The notes under the pieces were generated by a model, which was given only the letters and a program-made list of their open reading frames with translations, did not search any database and was not told the DNA's origin. Positions 17,191-24,915 of a stretch of DNA of 64,000 nucleotides are shown here, piece by piece. Numbering within the stretch: the first letter of the stretch is position 1; each line of letters starts with the position of its first letter. Position numbers and translations under genes: made by a program. The stretch is from Pseudoneobacillus sp042683745. GTDB taxonomy: Bacteria > Bacillota > Bacilli > Bacillales > Cytobacillaceae. The stretch covers positions 124,001 through 188,000 of the forward strand of contig NZ_JBHUJX010000012.1 in NCBI RefSeq assembly GCF_042683745.1, given 5' to 3'.

Positions 17191-19000
17191 CACAGCAGTC
17201 ATTTTAGCCGCTGGGCTTGGGAGTAGAATTCGAAGTCGGGTAGGAGAGAGGCCAAAAGGTTTTTTAAAATTAGACGAGGTTTCCATCATTGAAATGTCTA
17301 TCAAAAAGTTAATAGAAATCGGGATTACAAGAATAGTAATAGGAACTGGTTATGCAAAAGAGGATTATGAAAATCTAGCCATGCACTATCCACAAATACA
17401 TTGTATATACAACTCCAACTACGCAACAACGGGCAGCTTGTACACGCTTTATACGTTAAAGGACATTATTACAAGTGACTTTTTACTGTTGGAGTCCGAT
17501 CTTATTTATGAAAAAAAGGCTTTAAAAGTGGTTGTAGAACATAATTGTCCAAATGTGATTCTAGCTAGCAAGCTAACAAATAGTGGAGATGAAGTGTACA
17601 TCGAGGTGGACAATCAAAACTATCTTGTTCAAATGTCAAAAAAACGTGAAAAATTACAGGATATCTATGCTGAGCTTGTTGGAATAACAAAACTATCCCT
17701 ATCTAGCTATCAAAAATTATGTAGTTGTATAGAAGATCAAAACTGGGATTATGAGACCGGTTTAGTGCAGATTTCTAGTGAAATAAACTTATATGTTCAT
17801 AAAGTCAATGACCTCGTTTGGTGTGAAGTGGATGATGAATCCCATTGGAAGCGAGCGGTTCAATTTGTTTATCCCATTATTAAGGCCAGAGAAGTAATAC
17901 CACTTCCTGTAAAGCGTAATATCCTTTTAAATCCGGGACCAGCAACGACGACCGATACCGTAAAATATGCTCAAGTAGTCCCGGATATTTGTCCACGAGA
18001 AAAAGAGTTTGGTCAATTGATGAAATCTATTTCAGCTGAATTAACCGAATTTGTTGCAAATAATGATGAATATGTGAGCGTCTTATTTGGTGGATCAGGA
18101 ACTGCGGCAGTCGAATCAATTTTAAGTTCGGTTGTCGCTCATGGCGCGATCATTATCATTAATAATGGTGCATACGGAGAACGGATGTGCCAAATAGCTG
18201 AAATTTACGGAATAAATTATTTAAGATACGAAAGTCCACATGATGAAGCCATTAATTTACAAAATCTAGAAACCTTTATTCAAAAAGCCCATCAACCCAT
18301 TTCACACCTGGCTGTCGTTCATTGTGAGACGACATCTGGTTTACTTAATGATATTTCTGCTATTGGCGAGCTATGTAAGAACAACAACCTTGCGATGATT
18401 GTTGATGCGATGAGCTCCTATGCTGCGATCCCAATTGATATGAATAGCATGAATATCTCCTACCTCGTGGCAAGTTCGAACAAAAATTTACAAGGAATGG
18501 CTGGTGTATCATTTGTCATTGCTGATAAGACCGAAATAGAAAAAACAAAAACGATCAAACCACGTAATTTATATCTTCATTTATTTGAGCAATACCGTTA
18601 CTTCATAGAAACTAATCAAATGAGATTTACTCCACCTGTTCAAACTTTATATGCTCTTAAACAAGCGATTCTTGAAACGAAGTGGGAAGGGATACAGAAT
18701 CGCTACGTAAGATATTCTCAATCATGGGAAACTTTAATTCACGGAATCAATCGTCTTGGTTTGGCACATCTCATTCATCCAAAGGATCATTCTAAAATCA
18801 TCACAACGATCATTGAACCCAGCCATCCAAACTACCAATTTAATAAAATGCATGATTTTTTCTATAAGAATGGTTTTACCATTTATCCTGGGAAGTTGGA
18901 AAAGAAAAACACGTTTAGAGTAGCAAATATTGGAGATTTAACTCATTTGGATATGGAAAGATTCATATCGCTTCTCGAACAATACCTTGATAGCTTGTAA
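17183..19000 (+). CDS. CTP:AEP cytidylyltransferase fused to 2-aminoethylphosphonate transaminase (PntC-like)
   Basis: Residues 1-245 are a LicC/PntC-type nucleotidyltransferase with intact catalytic signature AVILAAGLGSRIRSR...RPKGFLKL, metal-binding LLLESDLIYEKK and WCEVDDESHW. Residues about 250-605 are a PhnW-type PLP aminotransferase: LLNPGPATTT, FGGSGTAAVES, the PLP Asp in IVDAMSSYAAIP and the Schiff-base Lys in ASSNKNLQGM. Together they would make AEP from phosphonoacetaldehyde and activate it to CMP-AEP, as described for fused PntC-AEPT proteins such as that of Treponema. ATG 17183 has AGGTG 7 bases upstream and overlaps the end of ppd. No CMP-AEP transferase is visible next to it. 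Confidence 0.88.
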   Translation: MINTAVILAAGLGSRIRSRVGERPKGFLKLDEVSIIEMSIKKLIEIGITRIVIGTGYAKEDYENLAMHYPQIHCIYNSNYATTGSLYTLYTLKDIITSDFLLLESDLIYEKKALKVVVEHNCPNVILASKLTNSGDEVYIEVDNQNYLVQMSKKREKLQDIYAELVGITKLSLSSYQKLCSCIEDQNWDYETGLVQISSEINLYVHKVNDLVWCEVDDESHWKRAVQFVYPIIKAREVIPLPVKRNILLNPGPATTTDTVKYAQVVPDICPREKEFGQLMKSISAELTEFVANNDEYVSVLFGGSGTAAVESILSSVVAHGAIIIINNGAYGERMCQIAEIYGINYLRYESPHDEAINLQNLETFIQKAHQPISHLAVVHCETTSGLLNDISAIGELCKNNNLAMIVDAMSSYAAIPIDMNSMNISYLVASSNKNLQGMAGVSFVIADKTEIEKTKTIKPRNLYLHLFEQYRYFIETNQMRFTPPVQTLYALKQAILETKWEGIQNRYVRYSQSWETLIHGINRLGLAHLIHPKDHSKIITTIIEPSHPNYQFNKMHDFFYKNGFTIYPGKLEKKNTFRVANIGDLTHLDMERFISLLEQYLDSL

Positions 19001-19048
19001 TCTTTGATAGGAGATTGCTTATAGATGGAGCGTGAGGTGGACGATAAG

Positions 19049-19447
19049 ATGAGACATAAATTAGCTGTAGCGGTATTGGTAGTCAATCAGGAAAATAAAA
19101 TCCTTCTTATAAAGAATTTTGTAAGAGGCTGGGAATTTCCAGGAGGGTTTGTAAATTTCGGAGAATCGATAAACTCGGCGGCGAAAAGAGAAGTATTTGA
19201 AGAATCAGGTATCCATATCGAAGTGTTAAAGCTATTAGGATTAGAACAAATCGTTGCCAACTCTACATGTGTCATCATTTTAAAGGGAAAATCTATTAGT
19301 GGAAAATTAACCACTTCTAATGAAAGTCAAGAAGTTGGTTATTTCACATTTGATGAAGCAAATAAAATTATGACCCACGAGTGGTTTAGACAAAGACTTA
19401 TACGTTGTATGGATGATAAAGAAATTCCATATTATATTGATCACTGA
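19049..19447 (+). CDS. Nudix hydrolase
   Basis: This 132-residue protein has a perfect Nudix box, GFVNFGE followed by REVFEESGI, which binds the metal and diphosphate. It most likely hydrolyses a nucleoside-diphosphate derivative. ATG 19049 is preferred because GAGGTGG lies 8 bases before it; an ATG at 19025 is possible. It is 48 bp after the CMP-AEP gene on the same strand and ends at a strong terminator, so it probably belongs to the phosphonate operon, perhaps removing by-products or CMP-AEP. The true substrate is unknown. Confidence 0.85.
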   Translation: MRHKLAVAVLVVNQENKILLIKNFVRGWEFPGGFVNFGESINSAAKREVFEESGIHIEVLKLLGLEQIVANSTCVIILKGKSISGKLTTSNESQEVGYFTFDEANKIMTHEWFRQRLIRCMDDKEIPYYIDH

Positions 19448-19459
19448 TTCAAATGGGTT

Positions 19460-19496
19460 AAAGGGGAAAAGATGCGTTCTTTTCCCCTTTTTTATA
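19460..19496. terminator. Bidirectional terminator between the phosphonate operon and the coat-like gene
   Basis: The arms AAAGGGGAAAAG and CTTTTCCCCTTT form a 12-bp stem with a 7-base loop, followed by TTTTT on the plus strand. On the minus strand the stem starts with A-rich DNA and would also end the convergent coat-like gene. Confidence 0.85.
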
Positions 19497-19507
19497 AATA
19501 TATCAAG

Positions 19508-19810
19508 TTAATAATAAGGGAGAAATCCAGGGCCAGGACCAAGACCAGAAATAGGATGGCAACATGGATCAAACATAGGCATGCAGCAAGGGTTAATAAA
19601 TGGGACATGACAAGGATTCATCATTGGAAAGCAACAGTTTTGATGGAAACCAAAGCTAGGAAAAGTTGGACATCCCCCAAACATCTGTGGATTAACAATC
19701 GGTTGTGTCATTACAGGGGATGGAACAATCGGCTGAGTTGCTACGACTGGCGATGTGACAGCTGGATAAGTGGGCATTACATGTGGACTTACATAGGGCA
19801 CTTTTTCCAT
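19508..19810 (-). CDS. Pro/Cys/Met-rich spore-coat-like protein (CotD-like)
   Basis: This 100-residue protein is rich in Pro, Cys, Met, Phe and His: repeated NPCHVPF, NPCCMPMFDPCC and PIVPSPVMTQPIV segments, and no hydrophobic core or membrane span. Such composition is typical of small spore coat proteins of the CotD type that are cross-linked through Cys and Tyr. The start has a GAGGAG site. Its upstream region holds a match to the sigma-K -10 element (see 19844-19852). It diverges from the Gly/Tyr-rich gene at 20009. Family assignment rests on composition, so it is moderate. Confidence 0.65.
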   Translation of the reverse strand: MEKVPYVSPHVMPTYPAVTSPVVATQPIVPSPVMTQPIVNPQMFGGCPTFPSFGFHQNCCFPMMNPCHVPFINPCCMPMFDPCCHPISGLGPGPGFLPYY

Positions 19811-19843
19811 ATATATCTCTCCTCTTCATTTTAAACTACAACA

Positions 19844-19852
19844 TAGTGTATG
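19844..19852 (-). promoter_or_regulatory. Sigma-K-like -10 element
   Basis: On the minus strand the sequence reads CATACACTA, a full match to the sigma-K -10 consensus CATAnnnTA, 34 bases before the coat-like start. A -35 AC element is only loosely matched (TACT at a spacing of about 18). It fits late mother-cell expression of a coat gene, but one nine-base match is weak evidence alone. Confidence 0.4.
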
Positions 19853-20008
19853 TGTCCCTAATTCTTTTCGAGTAGACGTTTACCTACATAAAGTAAAAGT
19901 TTATTAAAATAATCGAATTTTCAAATTCAATTATTTTACAAGCCATTTGCCCAAGCATTATATCCGCTAATGTATATAATACACTGAAAAATAATGAGGA
20001 GGGATTAC

Positions 20009-20302
20009 ATGCATACAGATATGCAGATTCCGATATTAGAAAATGATGAAAGAAGAATTTTTGGTGGGCATTTTGGCTTTGGAAGACCATTTGGCCATTT
20101 TGGAGGCTTTGGTTTCGGAAGACCATTTGGGTTTGGTAGATTTGGCTTTGGAAGACCATTCTTCGGTGGACCTTTTTTCGGAGGAGTATTAGGTGGGTTA
20201 CTTGGTAGCGCTTTAATAGGACCGTGGGGATATGGTTACGGATATGGATATCCTTTTTATGGTTACGGTTATCCATATATGTACGGATATCCTTTTTATT
20301 AA
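20009..20302 (+). CDS. Gly/Phe/Tyr-rich low-complexity protein, probably spore surface
   Basis: This 97-residue protein starts with a short ordinary segment (MHTDMQIPILENDERR), then has repeats of FGFGRPFG type, a short hydrophobic GGVLGGLLGSALIG stretch, and a tail of YGYGYGYPFYGYGYP repeats. The DNA carries three near-identical copies of GGAAGACCATT, so the repeats arose by duplication. Tyr-Gly-rich tails of this kind are seen in proteins cross-linked into spore coats or other insoluble layers. ATG 20009 has GAGGAGGG before it. It diverges from a CotD-like gene. I do not recognise a named family. Confidence 0.65.
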   Translation: MHTDMQIPILENDERRIFGGHFGFGRPFGHFGGFGFGRPFGFGRFGFGRPFFGGPFFGGVLGGLLGSALIGPWGYGYGYGYPFYGYGYPYMYGYPFY

Positions 20303-20319
20303 TATGAAACAGAGTATTT

Positions 20320-20350
20320 AATCGGTCGCCAAATTTTTGGGTGACCGATT
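20320..20350 (+). terminator. Hairpin after the Gly/Tyr-rich gene
   Basis: The arms AATCGGTCGCC and GGTGACCGATT form an 11-bp stem with one G-U pair. No T-run follows, so it may be a weak terminator or an mRNA 3' stabiliser. Confidence 0.5.
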
Positions 20351-20475
20351 TATCATGATGCTTATATTTCAAATACTGTAACGTACATCTATTACCATTT
20401 TTTTTATTGAAGAACCATACACTATATTAACGGCTTTTTAATAATCTTACCAGATAAAAGGGTGTGAAATCCATC

Positions 20476-22317
20476 ATGATAAACGAAACTTTGGAACATC
20501 GTGTAAGATCACAATTAATAGATCGATATAATCAGTTAATTCATGAAGGGGAATCGACAATTGATACTTTCCCATTAGAAGTAAATATACAAAGTCGGGA
20601 TAATTTAATTGCCTACTTATCAATAAAGAAAAAAAATACACAGGGATTTAGACAAGATTTATTGGATAGTGGCTTTTCCTCACTTGAACATTCTAAGTCA
20701 CATATTTTATACAGTATGAAAAAAATTCTTACACATTTAGGAGTTAAGAAATTAAAACCAACACCTTTGACTGCAATCACACCTCAAGAATCAAGAAGCC
20801 TTATAAATAAACGTTCAGAAAATTTATTTGGCAAAAAAAATGAGCAGCTTCAATCAACTATTATGGTTACATTAGATTCAGAAAACGCAACACAAGAAGA
20901 GGCAGTAAAAGATCTTTTGATAAACGGCATGAATATCGCCCGTATTAATTGTGCGCATGATCATAAAGAAATATGGAAAAAAATGATCATTACATTACGT
21001 CAAGCAGAAAAAAGTTTACAAGAACAAGGAAACTATTCCAATCAGCGCTGCAAAGTTTTTATGGACATGGCGGGACCTAAAATACGAGTTGGTAAGCTTC
21101 TTCATGAATATCAACCACTTAAAATATTTGTTGATTCGTATAGAAAAACTGTTCATAAGACTAATATATATCTAGATTCTCAAGCAGAGCAGACGATAAA
21201 ATATAAAAATAAGCTTGAACAATCGTATGTTTTGGCCGTGAAAGATCAATCCATTTTAGAACAGTTAAGGGTTGCGGATGAATTAATTTTTACAGATTCA
21301 AAAAAACGAGAGAGAAAAATGAAGGTTGTTGAAGTAATCAGTCCCACATGTGTAAAAGTGGAACTAAATAAAACAGCTTATGTTGATGAGGGTACGATTT
21401 TATTATATGGAAATTTAAAAATAGAAGTTCACTCGTTTATTCCCGAACCAGTAGAAATTTTCGTGATAAAAGGGGATATACTGCGTTTATATCTTGATCC
21501 AGAAAAACTAGGTCACCCCGCATCACTAAATGAGCCAGCAGGTGTTCCCGTTTCTATTGCCAAAGCATTCAAAAATGTGCGAATATCGGATCGGATATTC
21601 ATAGACGATGGTAAAATCGCAGGAAGAGTAAAAGAAGTGAATAAGGAATTTATTGACATAGAAATATTGTCTCCCATAGTAGAGAAGGCAAAAGTAAGAG
21701 AAGACAAAGGGTTGAATTTGCCTGATTCGCTATTAAGCTTAAATCTACCTGCCATAACGAATCAGGACCTATTAGATTTACCTTTTATATTGAATAACGC
21801 TGATATTTTAGGTTTATCATTTGTTCATTCACCACTAGACCTCGTGAAATTGAGATATGAGTTAGGAAGATATTCTTCCCATAATATTGCTGTAATTGCA
21901 AAAATCGAAACAAAGGATTCCATCCACCATTTGGCTAGAATTATCCTTGAAGGGCTAAAATTCAAAGCATTTGGAATCATGATTGCTCGAGGAGATTTAA
22001 CAGTTGAGGTTGGTCCTGAAAACTTAGCCTTTGTTCAAAATGAAATCCTTGCAATTTGTTCTGCTGCCCATGTACCTGTTATTTTGGCGACAGGGGTGTT
22101 AGAAAGACTAACCAAAAAAGGGGTCCCAACAAGATCAGAGCTTACAGACGCAGCATATGGAAAAATAGCTGACTGTGTCATGTTAAATAAAGGAAAGTTT
22201 ATAAACGATTCTCTAAAAATGTTATCGATTCTGCTAAAAAAGGAAGAAAATCATTCTGATATCAAACATCTACCTCCACAAACATATGTGGAACAGTATA
22301 GAATTTTCTCACAATAA
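20476..22317 (+). CDS. Divergent pyruvate kinase-like protein
   Basis: This 613-residue protein is pyruvate-kinase-like but unusual. About 140 residues precede the core, which begins STIMVTLDSENATQEEAVKDLL. Core motifs: NIARINCAHD, MDMAGPKIRVGKL (canonical D.KGPEIR), RIFIDDGKIAGRV, VIAKIETKDSI and IMIARGDLTVEVG (canonical MVARGDLGVE). The metal-binding Glu of IAKIE and the ARGD loop are kept. A long insertion (about residues 220-330) separates the first barrel motifs, and the usual C-terminal allosteric domain is missing. ATG 20476 has AAGGGTG 11 bases upstream. It may act on PEP or pyruvate in sporulating cells; its closeness to PEP mutase is suggestive. Activity as a true pyruvate kinase is unproven. 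Confidence 0.7.
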   Translation: MINETLEHRVRSQLIDRYNQLIHEGESTIDTFPLEVNIQSRDNLIAYLSIKKKNTQGFRQDLLDSGFSSLEHSKSHILYSMKKILTHLGVKKLKPTPLTAITPQESRSLINKRSENLFGKKNEQLQSTIMVTLDSENATQEEAVKDLLINGMNIARINCAHDHKEIWKKMIITLRQAEKSLQEQGNYSNQRCKVFMDMAGPKIRVGKLLHEYQPLKIFVDSYRKTVHKTNIYLDSQAEQTIKYKNKLEQSYVLAVKDQSILEQLRVADELIFTDSKKRERKMKVVEVISPTCVKVELNKTAYVDEGTILLYGNLKIEVHSFIPEPVEIFVIKGDILRLYLDPEKLGHPASLNEPAGVPVSIAKAFKNVRISDRIFIDDGKIAGRVKEVNKEFIDIEILSPIVEKAKVREDKGLNLPDSLLSLNLPAITNQDLLDLPFILNNADILGLSFVHSPLDLVKLRYELGRYSSHNIAVIAKIETKDSIHHLARIILEGLKFKAFGIMIARGDLTVEVGPENLAFVQNEILAICSAAHVPVILATGVLERLTKKGVPTRSELTDAAYGKIADCVMLNKGKFINDSLKMLSILLKKEENHSDIKHLPPQTYVEQYRIFSQ

Positions 22318-22412
22318 TGTAGTTAGGCTAATAATTGACATTCAATAAACAAAACCGCGCTCCATTGCATAAGTATAAACATAATGATTATGGGGTTGGA
22401 GTGAAGAGAGAA

Positions 22413-22817
22413 ATGGAAAAAGAACAAACATTGGAATCAAAGTCTCGAGACACTCTAGACGAAAAGGAATTAGAGATATTCCGATTAAAAAAACAAATCG
22501 CTATAAACCTATGGTTCCAAAGTATTGCCCAATTTGCTGAAGCAATCGCATTGTCCAAACTATTTTTCTTAGAGGATGGTAATATCGACCAACAAAACTT
22601 AGTTACTGCAGTATGGTTTCAAGCATTTGGACAATTATTTGAAGCAATTGGCGTAACAAACCAACTATACGCAGATGATCAGGAAGCACTATTTGCACAA
22701 CGTATTTCGATAAATGGTGACTGGATGCAATCAATGGGTGCCGGTTTTGAAGCATTAACCGGTGAAAAAATATTCCGTGAAGAATTAAATAATGCGGCAA
22801 ATGAATTAATACCGTGA
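22413..22817 (+). CDS. Small protein with three WFQ/GxxFEA repeats
   Basis: This is a protein of about 134 residues (ATG 22413; in-frame upstream starts exist at 22401 and earlier). After a charged N-terminus it contains three related units: LWFQSIAQFAEAIA, VWFQAFGQLFEAIG and DWMQSMGAGFEALT, spaced about 38-40 residues apart. Each looks like an amphipathic helix with a Trp start and aromatic core. It resembles Bacillus-specific repetitive small proteins of unknown function, but I do not recognise it with confidence. It lies between the pyruvate-kinase-like and histidine-phosphatase genes on the same strand. Confidence 0.65.
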   Translation: MEKEQTLESKSRDTLDEKELEIFRLKKQIAINLWFQSIAQFAEAIALSKLFFLEDGNIDQQNLVTAVWFQAFGQLFEAIGVTNQLYADDQEALFAQRISINGDWMQSMGAGFEALTGEKIFREELNNAANELIP

Positions 22818-22823
22818 TTGAGT

Positions 22824-22886
22824 GCAGGTAAGTTTGGGTGATGAGCAAGTAAATTGAAGTAATGCGCAAGTAAAGGAAGTGAATGA
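22824..22886 (+). repeat. Three tandem 21-bp repeats over a translation start region
   Basis: Units begin at 22824, 22845 and 22866. The last two share GCAAGTAAA and GAAGT followed by an ATG-containing end; the first is more diverged (GCAGGTAAG ... GTGATGA). Each carries a purine-rich ribosome-binding-like patch and an ATG, and the third ends at the histidine phosphatase start. Confidence 0.6.
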
Positions 22887-22888
22887 AG

Positions 22889-23413
22889 ATGAGGGGACCT
22901 TCCCGAGTGGTGATCTTCCGTCATGCTGAAAAACCAGCATATGTTCATGAAGATGGTTTAACCGAAAGGGGAAAAGAACGGGCAGAATTACTTGCAAATT
23001 TATTAATTAATAATTATCCGTCAATGCAAGCCATTTATGCTGCTGGTTCAGGACCAGGCGATTTAAGTGAGAGAAAAATTCAGACAGTTATCCCACTAAT
23101 CATAAAGGTACTTTTATATGTGAATCAAGGAATTGCTCTTAACACGGTTTACATGAAATATGAAGTAAAAGAAGTAGTGAAAGAGATTATGAATAATCCT
23201 GCTTTTCAAAGTCACACCATTTTAATTTGCTGGAGCCACTCTCATATTCCCATGCTTGCAGAAGCCTTCGGTGCTAAAAATGTACCTTCAAAGTGGCCAA
23301 CAAATCGTTATGATTTGATTTGGGATATAGATATGTATAACCATCGATTAAATCAAATACCGCAATTATTACTTCCAGGTGACTCATCGTCCATCATTCC
23401 GAGCTTAAAGTGA
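22889..23413 (+). CDS. Histidine phosphatase superfamily protein
   Basis: This 174-residue protein carries the RHAEK motif of the histidine phosphatase superfamily (VVIFRHAEKPAY), the phosphate-pocket His of WSHSHIPMLAEAFG, and an LTERGKERAELLA helix. It lacks the usual second Arg context after the first strand (YAAGSGPGDLSERKIQT), so the substrate may differ from phosphoglycerate mutase relatives. ATG 22889 is preferred over ATG 22883 because GGAAG lies 9 bases before it. A strong terminator overlaps its stop. Confidence 0.8.
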   Translation: MRGPSRVVIFRHAEKPAYVHEDGLTERGKERAELLANLLINNYPSMQAIYAAGSGPGDLSERKIQTVIPLIIKVLLYVNQGIALNTVYMKYEVKEVVKEIMNNPAFQSHTILICWSHSHIPMLAEAFGAKNVPSKWPTNRYDLIWDIDMYNHRLNQIPQLLLPGDSSSIIPSLK

Positions 23414-23450
23414 AACTCCCCCGAATAAACTATTTCGGAGGAGTTTTTTT
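23413..23450 (+). terminator. Rho-independent terminator after the phosphatase gene
   Basis: The arms AAACTCCCCCGAA and TTCGGAGGAGTTT form a stem with one mismatch and a 7-base loop, followed by TTTTT. It begins at the stop codon. Confidence 0.85.
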
Positions 23451-23526
23451 CATCTGTTTTATGGGAATACATAAGAAAGATCATCTAATTACTCGATGAT
23501 TACTATCATTTGCCGAGGTGAATTTA

Positions 23527-23811
23527 ATGGAGCAGTTCCCGATCATTCATACAAATTTTTGGGATGCAATAATTGCGGTTCCAATTGTCATCATTATAAC
23601 TCAATTAATTAAACTGTTTCTTCCTATTTCTAGAAGTTTTATACCGACGATAGCCAACTTAATCGGGTTAATCATATCGATTATCTTTGCTCATCCACAT
23701 AATTTATGGGCAGGTATCTTTATGGGGTTCTTTTACGGAAACGCCGCAGTTGGAGTATATTCTTCTTTGAAAACTTCCATCCTTGCCTATAGAAACAAAG
23801 GGATGAAATAA
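23527..23811 (+). CDS. Small membrane protein, holin-like in shape
   Basis: This 94-residue protein has three hydrophobic segments: AIIAVPIVIIITQLIKLF, IANLIGLIISIIFA and LWAGIFMGFFYGNAAVGVY, ending in a basic tail RNKGMK. This is the size and layout of small phage-type holins, but there are no lysis or phage genes beside it, so a chromosomal membrane protein is as likely. ATG 23527 has GAGGTG 6 bases upstream. The 80 bp before xdhC holds nothing further. Confidence 0.6.
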   Translation: MEQFPIIHTNFWDAIIAVPIVIIITQLIKLFLPISRSFIPTIANLIGLIISIIFAHPHNLWAGIFMGFFYGNAAVGVYSSLKTSILAYRNKGMK

Positions 23812-23891
23812 GTCTTCCAAAATACCTTTTCAATCAGAGCATTTTTTCGAAAATAGATTCATAAATTCTAATGGTGAAGGGAGGGGGAGAT

Positions 23892-24869
23892 ATGGAGAAC
23901 TTCATTCATTTATTGCATTCCGTTCAACAGTCATATCAAAAATGTGTCCTTGCAACCATCATCCATATCGATGGGTCCGCTTACTTACGCGAAGGAAATT
24001 CGATGTTAATTATGGAAAATGGTGAATGTATCGGGATATTATCGCCAGGTTGTTTAGAAGAAGATCTTGTTTTGAGATCAAAGGAAGTCCTTTTGTCTCA
24101 AACTCCGCAAACGATTTCTTACGATTTGAGAAGTACGGATGATTTAGGCTGGGGACAAGGTATCGGCTGTAATGGCATCATGCGGATTCTCTTAGAACCG
24201 ATCACGGAAAATTATAAACATGACCTCCATTCATTATTAGTTTCATTAGAAAATGGCCATTCTGTTATTCGTGTGAAAGAATTTTCAGACGACTTTATCT
24301 TAAAAAACTCTACATTTTATTTTCCTCACCAACTTGAGTATAAAGAAATGATGGAAAATATTTTTCCAGAAACAAGCCGACTGATACTCCTAGATAATGT
24401 CTATAAATCAATTCATATCTACAAACCATCCCCCGTATTAGTGGTTTTTGGTGCAGGCGAAGACGCAAAGCCATTGGTTTCAATTGCCCTCAACATTGGC
24501 TTTAAGGTATTACTTTGTGATTGGAGACCCGGATATTGCAATGAGCAACATATACCTTCCGCTAATCAATACATTATTGGTTCCCCAAAGGTTATTTTAG
24601 ATTCCATCGATTTTTCAAATCAGCATTATGTAGTAATTATGAGTCATAGTTTTATAAAGGATCAGGAGTTTCTTACATCGATTTTAAAAAAAGATGTACA
24701 TTATGTTGGTGTGATGGGTTCAAAAAAAAGAACTCAGCAATTATTAGGCGAGGTAAAATTTCCGTCAAATTTATTTTCACCAATTGGGCTTTCTATTGGA
24801 GCACAGGGACCTAATGAAATTGCGGTTAGTATAATGGCGGAAATTGTTCAGAAATTTAGAGAATCATGA
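23892..24869 (+). CDS. XdhC-family molybdenum cofactor chaperone
   Basis: XdhC-type proteins bind, sulfurate and deliver the molybdenum cofactor to xanthine-dehydrogenase-family enzymes. The 325-residue protein has the N-terminal XdhC domain (LATIIHIDGSAYLREGNSM, GILSPGCLEEDLV) and the C-terminal Rossmann-like domain with VVFGAGEDAKPLVSIA, YVVIMSHSF and YVGVMGSKKR, GLSIGAQGPNEIAVSI. ATG 23892 follows GGGAGGGGGAG. It heads a four-gene operon with the three hydroxylase subunits. Confidence 0.9.
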   Translation: MENFIHLLHSVQQSYQKCVLATIIHIDGSAYLREGNSMLIMENGECIGILSPGCLEEDLVLRSKEVLLSQTPQTISYDLRSTDDLGWGQGIGCNGIMRILLEPITENYKHDLHSLLVSLENGHSVIRVKEFSDDFILKNSTFYFPHQLEYKEMMENIFPETSRLILLDNVYKSIHIYKPSPVLVVFGAGEDAKPLVSIALNIGFKVLLCDWRPGYCNEQHIPSANQYIIGSPKVILDSIDFSNQHYVVIMSHSFIKDQEFLTSILKKDVHYVGVMGSKKRTQQLLGEVKFPSNLFSPIGLSIGAQGPNEIAVSIMAEIVQKFRES

Positions 24870-24915
24870 TGAGGTTTGATAGTTTCGTAGATTTTTTAAT
24901 AGAGGGGGAAAAAGC

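Noticed and set aside
19472..20372. ORFs antisense to the two coat-like genes
   Set aside because: They are basic, low-complexity shadows of repeat-rich codons; the sense readings have good start sites.
23527..23811. Prophage lysis module
   Set aside because: One holin-like protein is not enough; no endolysin, portal, integrase or attachment sites are seen.
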